Positions 40,158 through 49,284 of a stretch of DNA of 50,936 bases are shown here, one piece after another; position 1 is the stretch's first letter, and every line of letters starts with the position of its first letter. The stretch spans positions 1 to 50,936 of IMG/VR virus record IMGVR_UViG_3300050026_000127; one strand, given 5' to 3'. Both the position numbers and the translations under genes were made by a program. The notes beneath the pieces were generated by a model. The model searched no databases and had not been told where the DNA came from. It saw nothing but the letters and a program-made list of their open reading frames with translations. This DNA comes from a virus.

Positions 40158-40955
40158 ATGGGTTTATCAAATTTCTTGGTTCATGATCCTGGACAGGCCA
40201 ATATGGAGTCGGATGCAGAATATTCAACCGATGCAATCCGAACGTCTGGAATTCAGACGAACCAATTGCTTCCTTCGCCATGGCTTAATAAGGTCTGGTA
40301 TCAATCAAGCACGTTCGTAGGTGCTCTGGCAGCAGCCCTCGCAGCGAAAGGATATCCAGTAAGTGATGTAAACTTTAGCGTGCTTCAGTCAATCCTTTCC
40401 AACCTCCTGACGAGCGCGGACCTTCCAATTCCAGTCCCCACGAGTAAGGGGGGGACTGGAGCAACATCACTTCCGGGAGCTGGCATCATGACGACCGGAT
40501 ATCTTCCGCTTGCCATCTCGAACGGAGGAACCGGAGCAACATCGTTCGCCGGGGCGGGCCTTGTGACATTGTCTCAACTTGAAAATTATCCCAACAACGC
40601 CATCGGGATCACGAACAGCCCTTCAACGAATAGTGGGTCGCCATCACTTCTGGCTGAGATGACGATAACTGCGGGTTTAACGGGGCGTAAAGTTCTTATC
40701 AATTTCACGTGTGAATTTTCAAACAACACAACGGGAGGAAACGCTTTCTTTCAAATTTGGCAGGACGGCGTGGCATTGGGGCCGAGCCTGACGTTCTCTT
40801 CCCCCACAGCTAACCAAAATGAAACAGCGCAAGGCATGTGGATTGTGAGGCCTTCGGCGGGAAGCCACACGTATGCAGTGTATTGGTGGGTAACAGGCGG
40901 GACCACCGCGACGGCTTCGGGATATAACAGAACGTTGCAGGTGACCGAGATATGA
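40158..40955 (+). CDS. tail fibre with GGTGATS motifs
   Basis: A 265-residue fibre protein. After a virion-attachment N-terminus (PWLNKVWYQSSTFVGALAAA) it has two KGGTGATS/NGGTGATS motifs (near residues 97 and 118), hallmarks of phage fibres, and a beta-sandwich C-terminus (GRKVLINFTCEFSNNTTGGN). No signal peptide. It ends in an ATGA overlap with the large fibre gene, marking the start of the second fibre block. Confidence 0.75.
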   Translation: MGLSNFLVHDPGQANMESDAEYSTDAIRTSGIQTNQLLPSPWLNKVWYQSSTFVGALAAALAAKGYPVSDVNFSVLQSILSNLLTSADLPIPVPTSKGGTGATSLPGAGIMTTGYLPLAISNGGTGATSFAGAGLVTLSQLENYPNNAIGITNSPSTNSGSPSLLAEMTITAGLTGRKVLINFTCEFSNNTTGGNAFFQIWQDGVALGPSLTFSSPTANQNETAQGMWIVRPSAGSHTYAVYWWVTGGTTATASGYNRTLQVTEI

Positions 40956-43900
40956 CAAAACGATTTTTTTTGTTATTGCTTTCGTTCTCGCTTACTGCCG
41001 GATGCTTCGGGCAGTCTACGACCGTTACTCCGAACATCGGCCTTCAGGTTCCGGCCTTCAACCAGCCCAACTGGCAAGTTCCTCTTAACTATGACTTGAA
41101 CCGCTTAGATCTTTTGCTCTCAGGAAACTTGCCGCTTCCGGGAACGAGCCAGAACTATTTACTGTTGACCTCCGTTCCATTTGCATCACTTGAGAATTGC
41201 ACTGGAATTTCACTCGGAACGGTTGCGGCGGTTTCTGATTCGACGACCAATGCATGGGGTGCAACGATTTCTGGCGGGGGAAGTTCATATCCTTACGTTG
41301 AGGCTTACTGCAATGGCACAGCATGGATCGTGAACCCTTCGGCGGCTGGTGGAATCAATAACGGATTCACCAATCCAATGACCGCATTTGGTGATCTTCT
41401 TTATCAGGGATTATCTGGACCTGCGCGCTTAGCTGGAAATACCACGAATACACCGATGTACCTGAAATCTCTAGGGTCGGGAGGAATCGCAAGTTCTCCT
41501 GTCTTGGCTCAGATCAACGTAGACGATTTGACGGGAAACTTCCCACTTGGAAACCAGACGAACGTGATCGATGCCAGCAAAATGGCCGGGGCCGATGAAT
41601 GCACGAAGTTGAATAATGCAGTTGCAGTAATGCCGTCGAGCGGAGGGTTCATTAATGCACAATCTTTGAGCGGCGGGCAGGCCTGTAACACGAGCGTGAC
41701 GTTTAGTTCGTCTTCCCAGCCTATCACGATCCTTTTGGCAGGTGGGTTGACGCTCACTCGCACCAGCGGTTCACAGTTTCAAATCGGAACGAACGGAAGG
41801 TTGATAGGCCAGGGGCGAGGATCAACGGTCATCACCGGAACCGATTCGACGGCCGCAGTGTATGGCCACTTTGCGGGAGGAAATCCTCCATCGAACGTCG
41901 AGATTTCGAGGATTCAATTCATCAACAATGGCATCGGAGCAGGGATCGATTTTCTACAATCTGGAGGTGTTGTAGGGGCGAACATACACGACAACATCTT
42001 CCAAGTCGCTACTGGCGTGATGATCACTGGTTATTATAGCCAGATTTACAGAAATTTCTTTTATGGAAACCCGGGCGGAACGATGTGGGCAGGGACAGTA
42101 CTTGATACGAATGGGGGAGGACAGCCGAACGCTAACCACATCTATGATAACGTCTATCAGGGGAATGCCCAGGGAACTGGCGACTTTGTACGGGGAGGTT
42201 ACAGCGATACATACGATGGGGTGCAAGATTACGAGAATGGCGATTTGGCAATGTTCATTTCCGGGGCTGCGATTAACGTTCATTTAGGCGGAGACGTCGA
42301 AAATCTTGATTGCAACAGCCGGGAAGCGTGGGCACCATCAACTACCTATGGACGTGGAGCGGTGATTTACGACTCGAACGGAAACTGTGAAATTGATGTG
42401 ACCCCGACAACTTCCGGGTATTCCACGACAAGCAGCCTAAGCACCCCGGCTTGGTCAGCAACCCAAGGTGGAACGGTTGCAGACAATGGAGTAACTTGGG
42501 AAATGTACTCTGGAAGCGGCGGAGAGTCTGCATTTATAGTGCTGGATTCTACAAGCGGAACGAATGTTGTGGACGGGACGATTGGGGCTAACCCCTATAT
42601 CGATGATCTTGCTTATGTGGTCAACGGTAGCACTAACAATTCGATTCACACGGTTGGAAACTTGGCATGGGGAAGCTCTGGATCTCCTCAATACAATGAG
42701 GGAGCATATGGTGGGTTGGGATCAGGATTCATCTTGTATTCATCTCCGAGCGTTCCAACACAAGCGATAGGGAGTTTCAACTTTGGAATGTTCAATTCTG
42801 GAGACCCGAACTCAATATTAAATGGGGCAGAATTCGATATTCCTTCTAGTTCCAGTGAATGCACGACATATCAATACTGCGGACATTTGAACGTAAGGAT
42901 GGCACAGCTTCAATCGGTGGCTGGAATAACCGACCATGGTCCGGTCAACGTCTACCCGCTTCCAGATCCAGCCGCGCCAACCGTTTCAGTTGTGGGAACT
43001 GCAGGTTCGACAAGTGCCACCTATTATCTGGTAGCGCATGTCAATGGAGGAGTTACACTGCCAAGCTCTGGAACGACGATAACGAACACTCCAGATTCGT
43101 TGAGCGGAACGAACTATGATCTGATCAAGGTTCCTACGATAATCAGCAGTTTCAATCCTGAGATGTGGTCCGATGCCACGTGGGATGTTTTGAAGGGAGA
43201 TACGAGCACATCGCTTTACACGAATATCCGTATTGGACCCGGTGGGGTTGGTGATCAAGGGGGAGCCACAAGAGCCTATACAACTCCAAGCAGAAACACG
43301 ACCGGAGATGTGGTCGTTAATGGACAGTTTCGGATAGCGAGCCTGACCCCGAGCGTTACATCTTGCATGCAAATCAGCACGACGGGAGTCGTCAGTGAAA
43401 CCGGATCAGCGTGCAGTGGATCTGGGTCGAGCATCTTCACGAGTTTTCAGCCGGGGAGCAATACAGCGATAACCGGAACGGGAAATTATTTTCAAATCGC
43501 GCTTGGATCTGGCATGACTGACGGTGGAGTTACGGGAGCTGGAACATCTGGAAGCCCCTACGTGTGGACCATCGGTTCGACGGGAGGTGGAAGCGGATTG
43601 TCCAGTTTCACAACAGGCAATCTTTCTCCGCTCTTCACGGCAGCTCTGGGAGCCAATCCCACGACTGCTCCAGCGCTTGCCTTCATACTATCGAGCGCAG
43701 CGCAGAATTCGGTACTCGCTGGACCGCCAACGGGTGGGGCAGGAGCGCCATCATACCAGACGGCTCCAACCATCAGCGCGGCAAACATGACAGGCTTTCC
43801 TTCTGTGACAGTAAATACCGAAACGTGTTCATTGGGGTCATCTTGTACGATTCCATTTCAACACAACACAGTTAATAATACATCGCTGGCAGGAATCAAC

Positions 43901-44899
43901 TTGATCAATAGTACGGTTAATGCAGTTGGATTAAGTGTGACGATCAGCAATCCCGCAACCAACCAAATCAAGGCTGAGATTACGGGTGGAAGTTACTCGG
44001 GAACTTCTGCTACAGCATCGGCTGCTGCCACAACGCCGGGGCTTTGCCCCACCGGCCAGGCTCCTACGGGCATCCTGGCGAATTTCAGCGCAACCGGATG
44101 CGCATTGATAAATTTAGGACTTTCTAATCCCATGACTGTTATTGGACAGATGATCGGTGCGGGGGCGGCCGGATCGCCAGCGGCGATAGCAGCCGGTCTG
44201 ACCGGTCAAGTGGTCATGGCTACCCATGCTGCGACTCCTGTATTCACCTCGCCGGGGCTTGCGGGTGGAAACGGCGGAAGCAACGTCAGCGCGTCAACCT
44301 ACACGGTGCAGTGCGACACTGGAACGGCGATTATTGACCGGGGGACAACTCTTACCTTCGCGAGTGGAGCCGCGACGGTTACGGTTCCCGATCCCGCCGA
44401 TTCAGGCTGTACGGGTGGATTCGCCTTCGTGGCCCTCGATAATGGTGCCGGACCTCTAGTCTTTAATCGTGAGTCGGCGGCGACGTTCAGCGTGTACTAC
44501 CCTGCTGCCGGGATCGTTTTGAATGGCCAGACTACTCTTACAGTTCAAAACGGGGCGAACCTGACGTTCAATGCGGATGCGACGGAGCACTACAATGTGC
44601 GCGTCATCCAGGGGGTTGCCGACATCCGGATCACCGTGGGGACAACGACGATCCCGGCCATGAGCTGCTTGCCCACGAACACGACATACACATCGACGCC
44701 AATGCCGGGGCTTCGAGCGACCATGGTACCGATGTTTGCTTGGAGCGATGATTACAGTTCAGTGTGGACTCCTGCGTTTTCGGCTCTATATTTTACAAGT
44801 TACGCAGTGGACGACACGCTCCTTTATCAAGTATGTAATGCGTCAGGAATTGGACTAACTCTAGGGTCGACCGTGGTCTGGAATGTTTCATCCCGATAG
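40952..44899 (+). CDS. large fibre-like protein with signal peptide
   Basis: A 1,315-residue protein with a Sec-type signal: MTKRFFLLLLSFSLTAGCFG followed by QSTT (basic start, hydrophobic core, likely cut around AGC or FGQ). Directly after comes IGLQVPAFNQPNWQVPLNYD, the same 'P...NW...N' anchor pattern as at the start of the non-secreted fibre at 30834. Residues about 210-480 look like a pectate-lyase-type beta-helix (GRLIGQGRGSTVITG, ISRIQFINNGIGAG). Later parts hold fibre-like GGxxG repeats and beta domains. A secretion signal on a fibre is unexpected; possible routes are display on the infected cell or a domesticated host gene. The gene is translationally coupled to the previous fibre. 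Confidence 0.75.
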   Translation: MTKRFFLLLLSFSLTAGCFGQSTTVTPNIGLQVPAFNQPNWQVPLNYDLNRLDLLLSGNLPLPGTSQNYLLLTSVPFASLENCTGISLGTVAAVSDSTTNAWGATISGGGSSYPYVEAYCNGTAWIVNPSAAGGINNGFTNPMTAFGDLLYQGLSGPARLAGNTTNTPMYLKSLGSGGIASSPVLAQINVDDLTGNFPLGNQTNVIDASKMAGADECTKLNNAVAVMPSSGGFINAQSLSGGQACNTSVTFSSSSQPITILLAGGLTLTRTSGSQFQIGTNGRLIGQGRGSTVITGTDSTAAVYGHFAGGNPPSNVEISRIQFINNGIGAGIDFLQSGGVVGANIHDNIFQVATGVMITGYYSQIYRNFFYGNPGGTMWAGTVLDTNGGGQPNANHIYDNVYQGNAQGTGDFVRGGYSDTYDGVQDYENGDLAMFISGAAINVHLGGDVENLDCNSREAWAPSTTYGRGAVIYDSNGNCEIDVTPTTSGYSTTSSLSTPAWSATQGGTVADNGVTWEMYSGSGGESAFIVLDSTSGTNVVDGTIGANPYIDDLAYVVNGSTNNSIHTVGNLAWGSSGSPQYNEGAYGGLGSGFILYSSPSVPTQAIGSFNFGMFNSGDPNSILNGAEFDIPSSSSECTTYQYCGHLNVRMAQLQSVAGITDHGPVNVYPLPDPAAPTVSVVGTAGSTSATYYLVAHVNGGVTLPSSGTTITNTPDSLSGTNYDLIKVPTIISSFNPEMWSDATWDVLKGDTSTSLYTNIRIGPGGVGDQGGATRAYTTPSRNTTGDVVVNGQFRIASLTPSVTSCMQISTTGVVSETGSACSGSGSSIFTSFQPGSNTAITGTGNYFQIALGSGMTDGGVTGAGTSGSPYVWTIGSTGGGSGLSSFTTGNLSPLFTAALGANPTTAPALAFILSSAAQNSVLAGPPTGGAGAPSYQTAPTISAANMTGFPSVTVNTETCSLGSSCTIPFQHNTVNNTSLAGINLINSTVNAVGLSVTISNPATNQIKAEITGGSYSGTSATASAAATTPGLCPTGQAPTGILANFSATGCALINLGLSNPMTVIGQMIGAGAAGSPAAIAAGLTGQVVMATHAATPVFTSPGLAGGNGGSNVSASTYTVQCDTGTAIIDRGTTLTFASGAATVTVPDPADSGCTGGFAFVALDNGAGPLVFNRESAATFSVYYPAAGIVLNGQTTLTVQNGANLTFNADATEHYNVRVIQGVADIRITVGTTTIPAMSCLPTNTTYTSTPMPGLRATMVPMFAWSDDYSSVWTPAFSALYFTSYAVDDTLLYQVCNASGIGLTLGSTVVWNVSSR

Positions 44900-44902
44900 C
44901 CG

Positions 44903-45670
44903 ATGACTCAACTCGTTCTCGCACTCTCGCTCTCGCTTGCTGCTCTCTTGGGGCAGTTCACTGTGGGTTCACGTTCGTTTTATTCTGGAACGCCAGCGAT
45001 CTCGGTTGTCGAAACGATATGCGTCAGCCATGCGGCCAGTTATTATCCGTGTTCGGACGGGGGATCGGGGACGAGTTTTGCTGCAACTTTTGGAACGCCC
45101 ACAACTGCCGGGGAAATCATCATCATGCCTGTGTGGTCAGGTTCCGGTGGAACTTCAAGCGGTTCAGTTCTGGATAGCGGCAGCAGTTCGCTCACGCAAG
45201 ATCCAGTGGTAAGAATTACCGGCTCGCTGGCCAATTACGATTCGACGATCTTCTACGAGTGCAATGTTCCATCCGGAGTTACTGGAGTCACGTGGACATT
45301 TGGAAGTGGAGATACAGCCAATTTTTCTTGGATGGCTGTGGCACATGCCAAGGTTTCCGGGTCGAGTTCCTGCGCAGATGTGGCCGCGAACTACGGGAGC
45401 TACGTCTCGTCTCCTTTTACAAGTGCATCCACCCCCACGACAAATTATGCCAACGAATTACTCATGGGGATCGTGAACTATTATTCGAATACCACGATTA
45501 CATTTTCGCCTACAGGCGGATGGATCATGGGAATTCAAGGGCAAGACCGTGAAGGAATATCCCATGCGATCTTTTTACAGACGGTAAACGCTACAGGATC
45601 ATACGCCGTCACCGGGACGGGCACGGGAGTAAATGCAAGCTACATTTCAGCGATAAGGACCGTTCATTGA
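44903..45670 (+). CDS. probable exported beta-rich protein
   Basis: A 255-residue protein starting MTQLVLALSLSLAALLGQFT, a hydrophobic N-terminus that could be a signal although it lacks basic residues. The remainder is Gly/Ser/Thr-rich with SYYPCSDGGSGTSFAATFGT and other beta-sandwich patterns and paired cysteines. It is seen in the same operon, three bases after the large fibre stop, and ends in a TTGA overlap with the GH30 gene. Function unknown. Confidence 0.55.
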   Translation: MTQLVLALSLSLAALLGQFTVGSRSFYSGTPAISVVETICVSHAASYYPCSDGGSGTSFAATFGTPTTAGEIIIMPVWSGSGGTSSGSVLDSGSSSLTQDPVVRITGSLANYDSTIFYECNVPSGVTGVTWTFGSGDTANFSWMAVAHAKVSGSSSCADVAANYGSYVSSPFTSASTPTTNYANELLMGIVNYYSNTTITFSPTGGWIMGIQGQDREGISHAIFLQTVNATGSYAVTGTGTGVNASYISAIRTVH

Positions 45671-48600
45671 AGCGCATTTTAATGATTTTCGCTTTCTTGG
45701 TTTCAGTTCCATCGTTGTGGGCGGCTGGAGGGACTTGTCCGTCTGGGGCCAACTATCTCAGCGAACCCACGGATGCTTTGGTGACGCTAGCCACCTTGGG
45801 TGTGACCAACTGCTACTTCATTGCGGCGGCGGGAAATGACGCCAATACTGGAACAGATGAGGCTCACCCTTGGGCGCACGCGCCAGGGATGTACGGCAGC
45901 TCATCCAACAGTCTAGCCAATATCAACCTTAGTCCCGGAACTGGCATCATCTTCCGTGGCGGCGATACATGGCACTATGGGAATGGAACCACGACCTCAA
46001 CCGGCCTACCGTGGACATGCGGCTATCCTCACAGTTGTAGCGGGACGGCCACGAATCCAGTTTATATTGGGGTCGATCTGACTTGGTACGCAGGGGCTTC
46101 GTGGACTCGCCCGATATTCAATATGGACAATCCCTTAAGCACCTCCACGGTCGCGAGCTGCGTTTACGACGACGGGTCCATGACGGGTGCGCTCAACCAC
46201 GAACCCGTTTTCTTCTACAGCGTCAGCTATGTAATTTTCGACGATTTCGAGTTCAAGGGATATTGCTGGGATAAGCAGTACGGAACCTACATCTATGAGA
46301 ACGGAGTTGGTTTGGAGATGCTACGGCTCTATTTTCATGGTTGGACCTACGTGCCCGAGACGGGTGCCACCTGTAATGGTGGTTTATGTGATGTGAACCA
46401 CATGATTACCGGAGGAGCTGGTCCTGTAACCTTCGCGTTCAATACGTTCGACGGGTTCGATTCTTCGCCGAATAGCGGCGCGGCGATGTATGCACAGAAC
46501 GCATACGATGTGCATAACAGTGTTTTCCGCCATCTCTCGAACGGGATGGTCGGTGGGCCAATCCACACTTTCCACGATAACCTAGCGGAGTATCTAACTC
46601 TCAGCTATGACAATGCGACTCACGCCAACGTGTGGGAGTTCCTTTCGGCAGACCCAGGAAATAACTACTACTACAATAATGTCATTCGTAATGTTTCCAA
46701 CGATGGCGGAATTAAATTATGGGTTCGCACGGGATCGCAAACGTCAACAGATTATGTATATAATAACGTCATATATGGTTCAACAAATACCAACTGTTTC
46801 AATTACTCGCAGGCCGTTGCTGGCACCACGACGAACACGGTAAACTTTTTCAATAACACCTTCGATCAATGCACAATTGACTCTGCCGGCAACTCCTTAA
46901 CTCACGCCTTTGCCGGAACTTTCAACTTTGAGAATAATCAGTTCATCGGATATGGAGCACAGAATCTTGCTGCGGTGTGGTCAGCTGGTGGGACAACTAC
47001 GACGGCAGTTGACCTCGGGGGGAATATATACCAGACTGAGGCCACAGCAAACTCTCAGGGGTATGTGGCAGCCACCAATTACCTTGTGACCTCTGCTTCT
47101 GGTGCGACGGTAGGGGCAGGGAGCAACTTAACAAGCACATGCTCGACGGTGGGGACGGCGCTGTGCAGCGATACGACGCTGGGCGACACAAGGACTCCCA
47201 ATGCTCGCCCCACAAGTGGCGCTTGGGATGGAGGAGCATCTCAATATTCAACGACTTCGACCGTGTCGGTTCCTTCCTGTACGCCAGTAAGTGGGGCGTA
47301 CTCGTCGGTGACGATGACTTGTACCGACGCCACCCCCGGGGCTTCGATCTATTATAACCTGAGTGGAACAGCGACGTGTTCAAGCACGCTTTACAGCGCC
47401 CCGGTAGTCTTGACGCTTCCAGTAACGGTCAGTCTCATCGGGTGCAAATCTGGGTACACGAGTTCAGCACCGACACTGCCCCCCTATGCCTACACGAGTA
47501 GCAGTGCGTCCACCGTAACCGTCAACTGGACAACCCAACATCAGGTCATCGACGGGTGGGGTGGGGAGGGCTGGATTGATACGATATCCCCTCCCAATAA
47601 CGGCTATAAATTAACCTCTAGTCAGGCGGCACAGTTCTTTTCACCGACCCTGGGAATAGGATTGGAGTACATTCGCACTCAAAATTTTGGCTGTCCAGGA
47701 ACTGGTGCTTGTGAAGTTTCTACAAGTAACATGCCGGACTTGGTAACTCTGCAAGAGGCGGTTTCTGACGGAGCAAAAATTGAGGTAGATATCAATCCTC
47801 CCGCGAACCTTCAATATAGCGGGACCAACGGCGGTGCAGCAGGGGCGAACGGAACGTGCATTCCAAACGCTAACTGGAGCACCTTCGCAACATATACTGT
47901 TAATTGGATTCAGATGTTGAACGTCAGTGGTGCTCCTGTATCTGTCTTGGGGGTGGCCAATGAACCCAATGATACCATGTCTGGAACGGCAAATACATTC
48001 ACGACCTGTATGTGGTCGGCTGCCGGGCTAGATTCGTACATCGGTGGGACGTTAGGTCCAGCCCTTTCTTCGGCTGGTCTTCTTTCTTCCGTTAAAGTAA
48101 TGATGCCACAAACGTCCGGGTGGTTTTCTCCTGATGACGCCAGCACTTGCCTCAACGATTCAACATGCTCACAATATGTTTCGATTGCTTCTAGTCACGG
48201 GTACGATGGAGCTGGAAGCGTAGATGGAACGGGTAGCCAGTATTGCTGCGCAACCGCAACAACACCCCCAATGAGTACCAACGGCAAGCGTATCTGGATG
48301 AACGAGGTCAACGGCGGGTTCAACTACGACAGTACCAGCGGGGTATGGCTCTGGGAAAACACTATGCAGGATGCTTTGGTCTGGGCGCACAGTATCCACG
48401 ACTACTTGACCAAAGCCAATGCAAGCGCATGGTTTTACTGGCAACTACTGGATACGTGCGGTGGTAATTATAGCGGTGGCTGTGTCAACGGACCTCTGAA
48501 CGATGGTTTAGGGTACCCAGTTGGAAGCGGGCAGATCCCTTCCAGTCTTGTCCTTGCTTCACGCTTTTATGCGGTGGGCAACTGGTCGAAGTTCGTGCGC

Positions 48601-49260
48601 TCGGGCTACTATCGCATCGATGCGACTGCGAACCCGCAGTCTGGGGTTTACATCACGGCCTTCCAGAACGCAGTAGCTGGAAACATCGTGATCGTAGCAG
48701 TGAATAGCAATTCTTCCACTAAGTCTCAAACGCTTGCCATCACGAATGCCCCAACATTCAGCAGCCTGACGCCCTATGTGACTTCGGCCAGCCTGAATCT
48801 GGCCGCGCAGAGCGCCGCCACCTTGACGGGGAACAGCTTCACGTACACGCTCCCGGCAAGTAGCGTTACGAGCTTTGTGGGTATAGGCGCGACATCTGGG
48901 CCTGCTGTCAGCCTAAGTCCAGCTAGCCTGACGTTTTCGAGCCAGATTGCCAGGACCACCAGCCCGGCGCAGAGCATCGTTCTGACCAATACCGGGGGCT
49001 CTACGATGACCATTTCGGGGATCTCAATAACCGGTACAAACTCTGGAGATTTCAATCAAACGAATACTTGTGGTTCATCTCTTGGAGCTGGAAGCAATTG
49101 CAGCATCAGCGTGAGTTTTACGCCATCGCTCGTTGGTTCAGAAAGTGCGTCGATTAATGTTGCAGACAGTGCGGCCGGCAGCCCGCAGACGGTAAGCTTA
49201 GCGGGTACGGGGGTAGCGCCACTGCCACCCATTCCGTCGAACGTGATACTCTTACAGTAG
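45667..49260 (+). CDS. secreted modular GH30-like glycoside hydrolase
   Basis: A 1,197-residue TTG-start protein with signal peptide MKRILMIFAFLVSVPSLWA. Residues about 50-510 form a beta-helix (AAAGNDANTGTDEAHPWAHA and repeated NNxF steps); about 535-610 resembles a chitobiase/hexosaminidase C-terminal beta domain; about 616-1078 is a GH30-like clan A hydrolase with VIDGWGG, acid/base Glu766 (ANEPND) and nucleophile Glu880 (WMNEVNGG); about 1080-1185 is a choice-of-anchor D domain (SLTFSSQIARTTSPAQSIVL, GSNCSISVSFTP). GH30 enzymes cut beta-linked glucans or xylans. Its architecture is that of a bacterial secreted enzyme captured in a phage fibre block. Confidence 0.8.
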   Translation: MKRILMIFAFLVSVPSLWAAGGTCPSGANYLSEPTDALVTLATLGVTNCYFIAAAGNDANTGTDEAHPWAHAPGMYGSSSNSLANINLSPGTGIIFRGGDTWHYGNGTTTSTGLPWTCGYPHSCSGTATNPVYIGVDLTWYAGASWTRPIFNMDNPLSTSTVASCVYDDGSMTGALNHEPVFFYSVSYVIFDDFEFKGYCWDKQYGTYIYENGVGLEMLRLYFHGWTYVPETGATCNGGLCDVNHMITGGAGPVTFAFNTFDGFDSSPNSGAAMYAQNAYDVHNSVFRHLSNGMVGGPIHTFHDNLAEYLTLSYDNATHANVWEFLSADPGNNYYYNNVIRNVSNDGGIKLWVRTGSQTSTDYVYNNVIYGSTNTNCFNYSQAVAGTTTNTVNFFNNTFDQCTIDSAGNSLTHAFAGTFNFENNQFIGYGAQNLAAVWSAGGTTTTAVDLGGNIYQTEATANSQGYVAATNYLVTSASGATVGAGSNLTSTCSTVGTALCSDTTLGDTRTPNARPTSGAWDGGASQYSTTSTVSVPSCTPVSGAYSSVTMTCTDATPGASIYYNLSGTATCSSTLYSAPVVLTLPVTVSLIGCKSGYTSSAPTLPPYAYTSSSASTVTVNWTTQHQVIDGWGGEGWIDTISPPNNGYKLTSSQAAQFFSPTLGIGLEYIRTQNFGCPGTGACEVSTSNMPDLVTLQEAVSDGAKIEVDINPPANLQYSGTNGGAAGANGTCIPNANWSTFATYTVNWIQMLNVSGAPVSVLGVANEPNDTMSGTANTFTTCMWSAAGLDSYIGGTLGPALSSAGLLSSVKVMMPQTSGWFSPDDASTCLNDSTCSQYVSIASSHGYDGAGSVDGTGSQYCCATATTPPMSTNGKRIWMNEVNGGFNYDSTSGVWLWENTMQDALVWAHSIHDYLTKANASAWFYWQLLDTCGGNYSGGCVNGPLNDGLGYPVGSGQIPSSLVLASRFYAVGNWSKFVRSGYYRIDATANPQSGVYITAFQNAVAGNIVIVAVNSNSSTKSQTLAITNAPTFSSLTPYVTSASLNLAAQSAATLTGNSFTYTLPASSVTSFVGIGATSGPAVSLSPASLTFSSQIARTTSPAQSIVLTNTGGSTMTISGISITGTNSGDFNQTNTCGSSLGAGSNCSISVSFTPSLVGSESASINVADSAAGSPQTVSLAGTGVAPLPPIPSNVILLQ

Positions 49261-49284
49261 GATGATCTGGAACTGGAGGCTGAA

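Noticed and set aside
40952-41020. Lipoprotein signal at the start of the large fibre-like protein
   Set aside because: The residues before Cys (TAG) do not fit a good lipobox because a Leu, Val or Ile is missing at -3; a normal signal peptide ending near FGQ is at least as likely.
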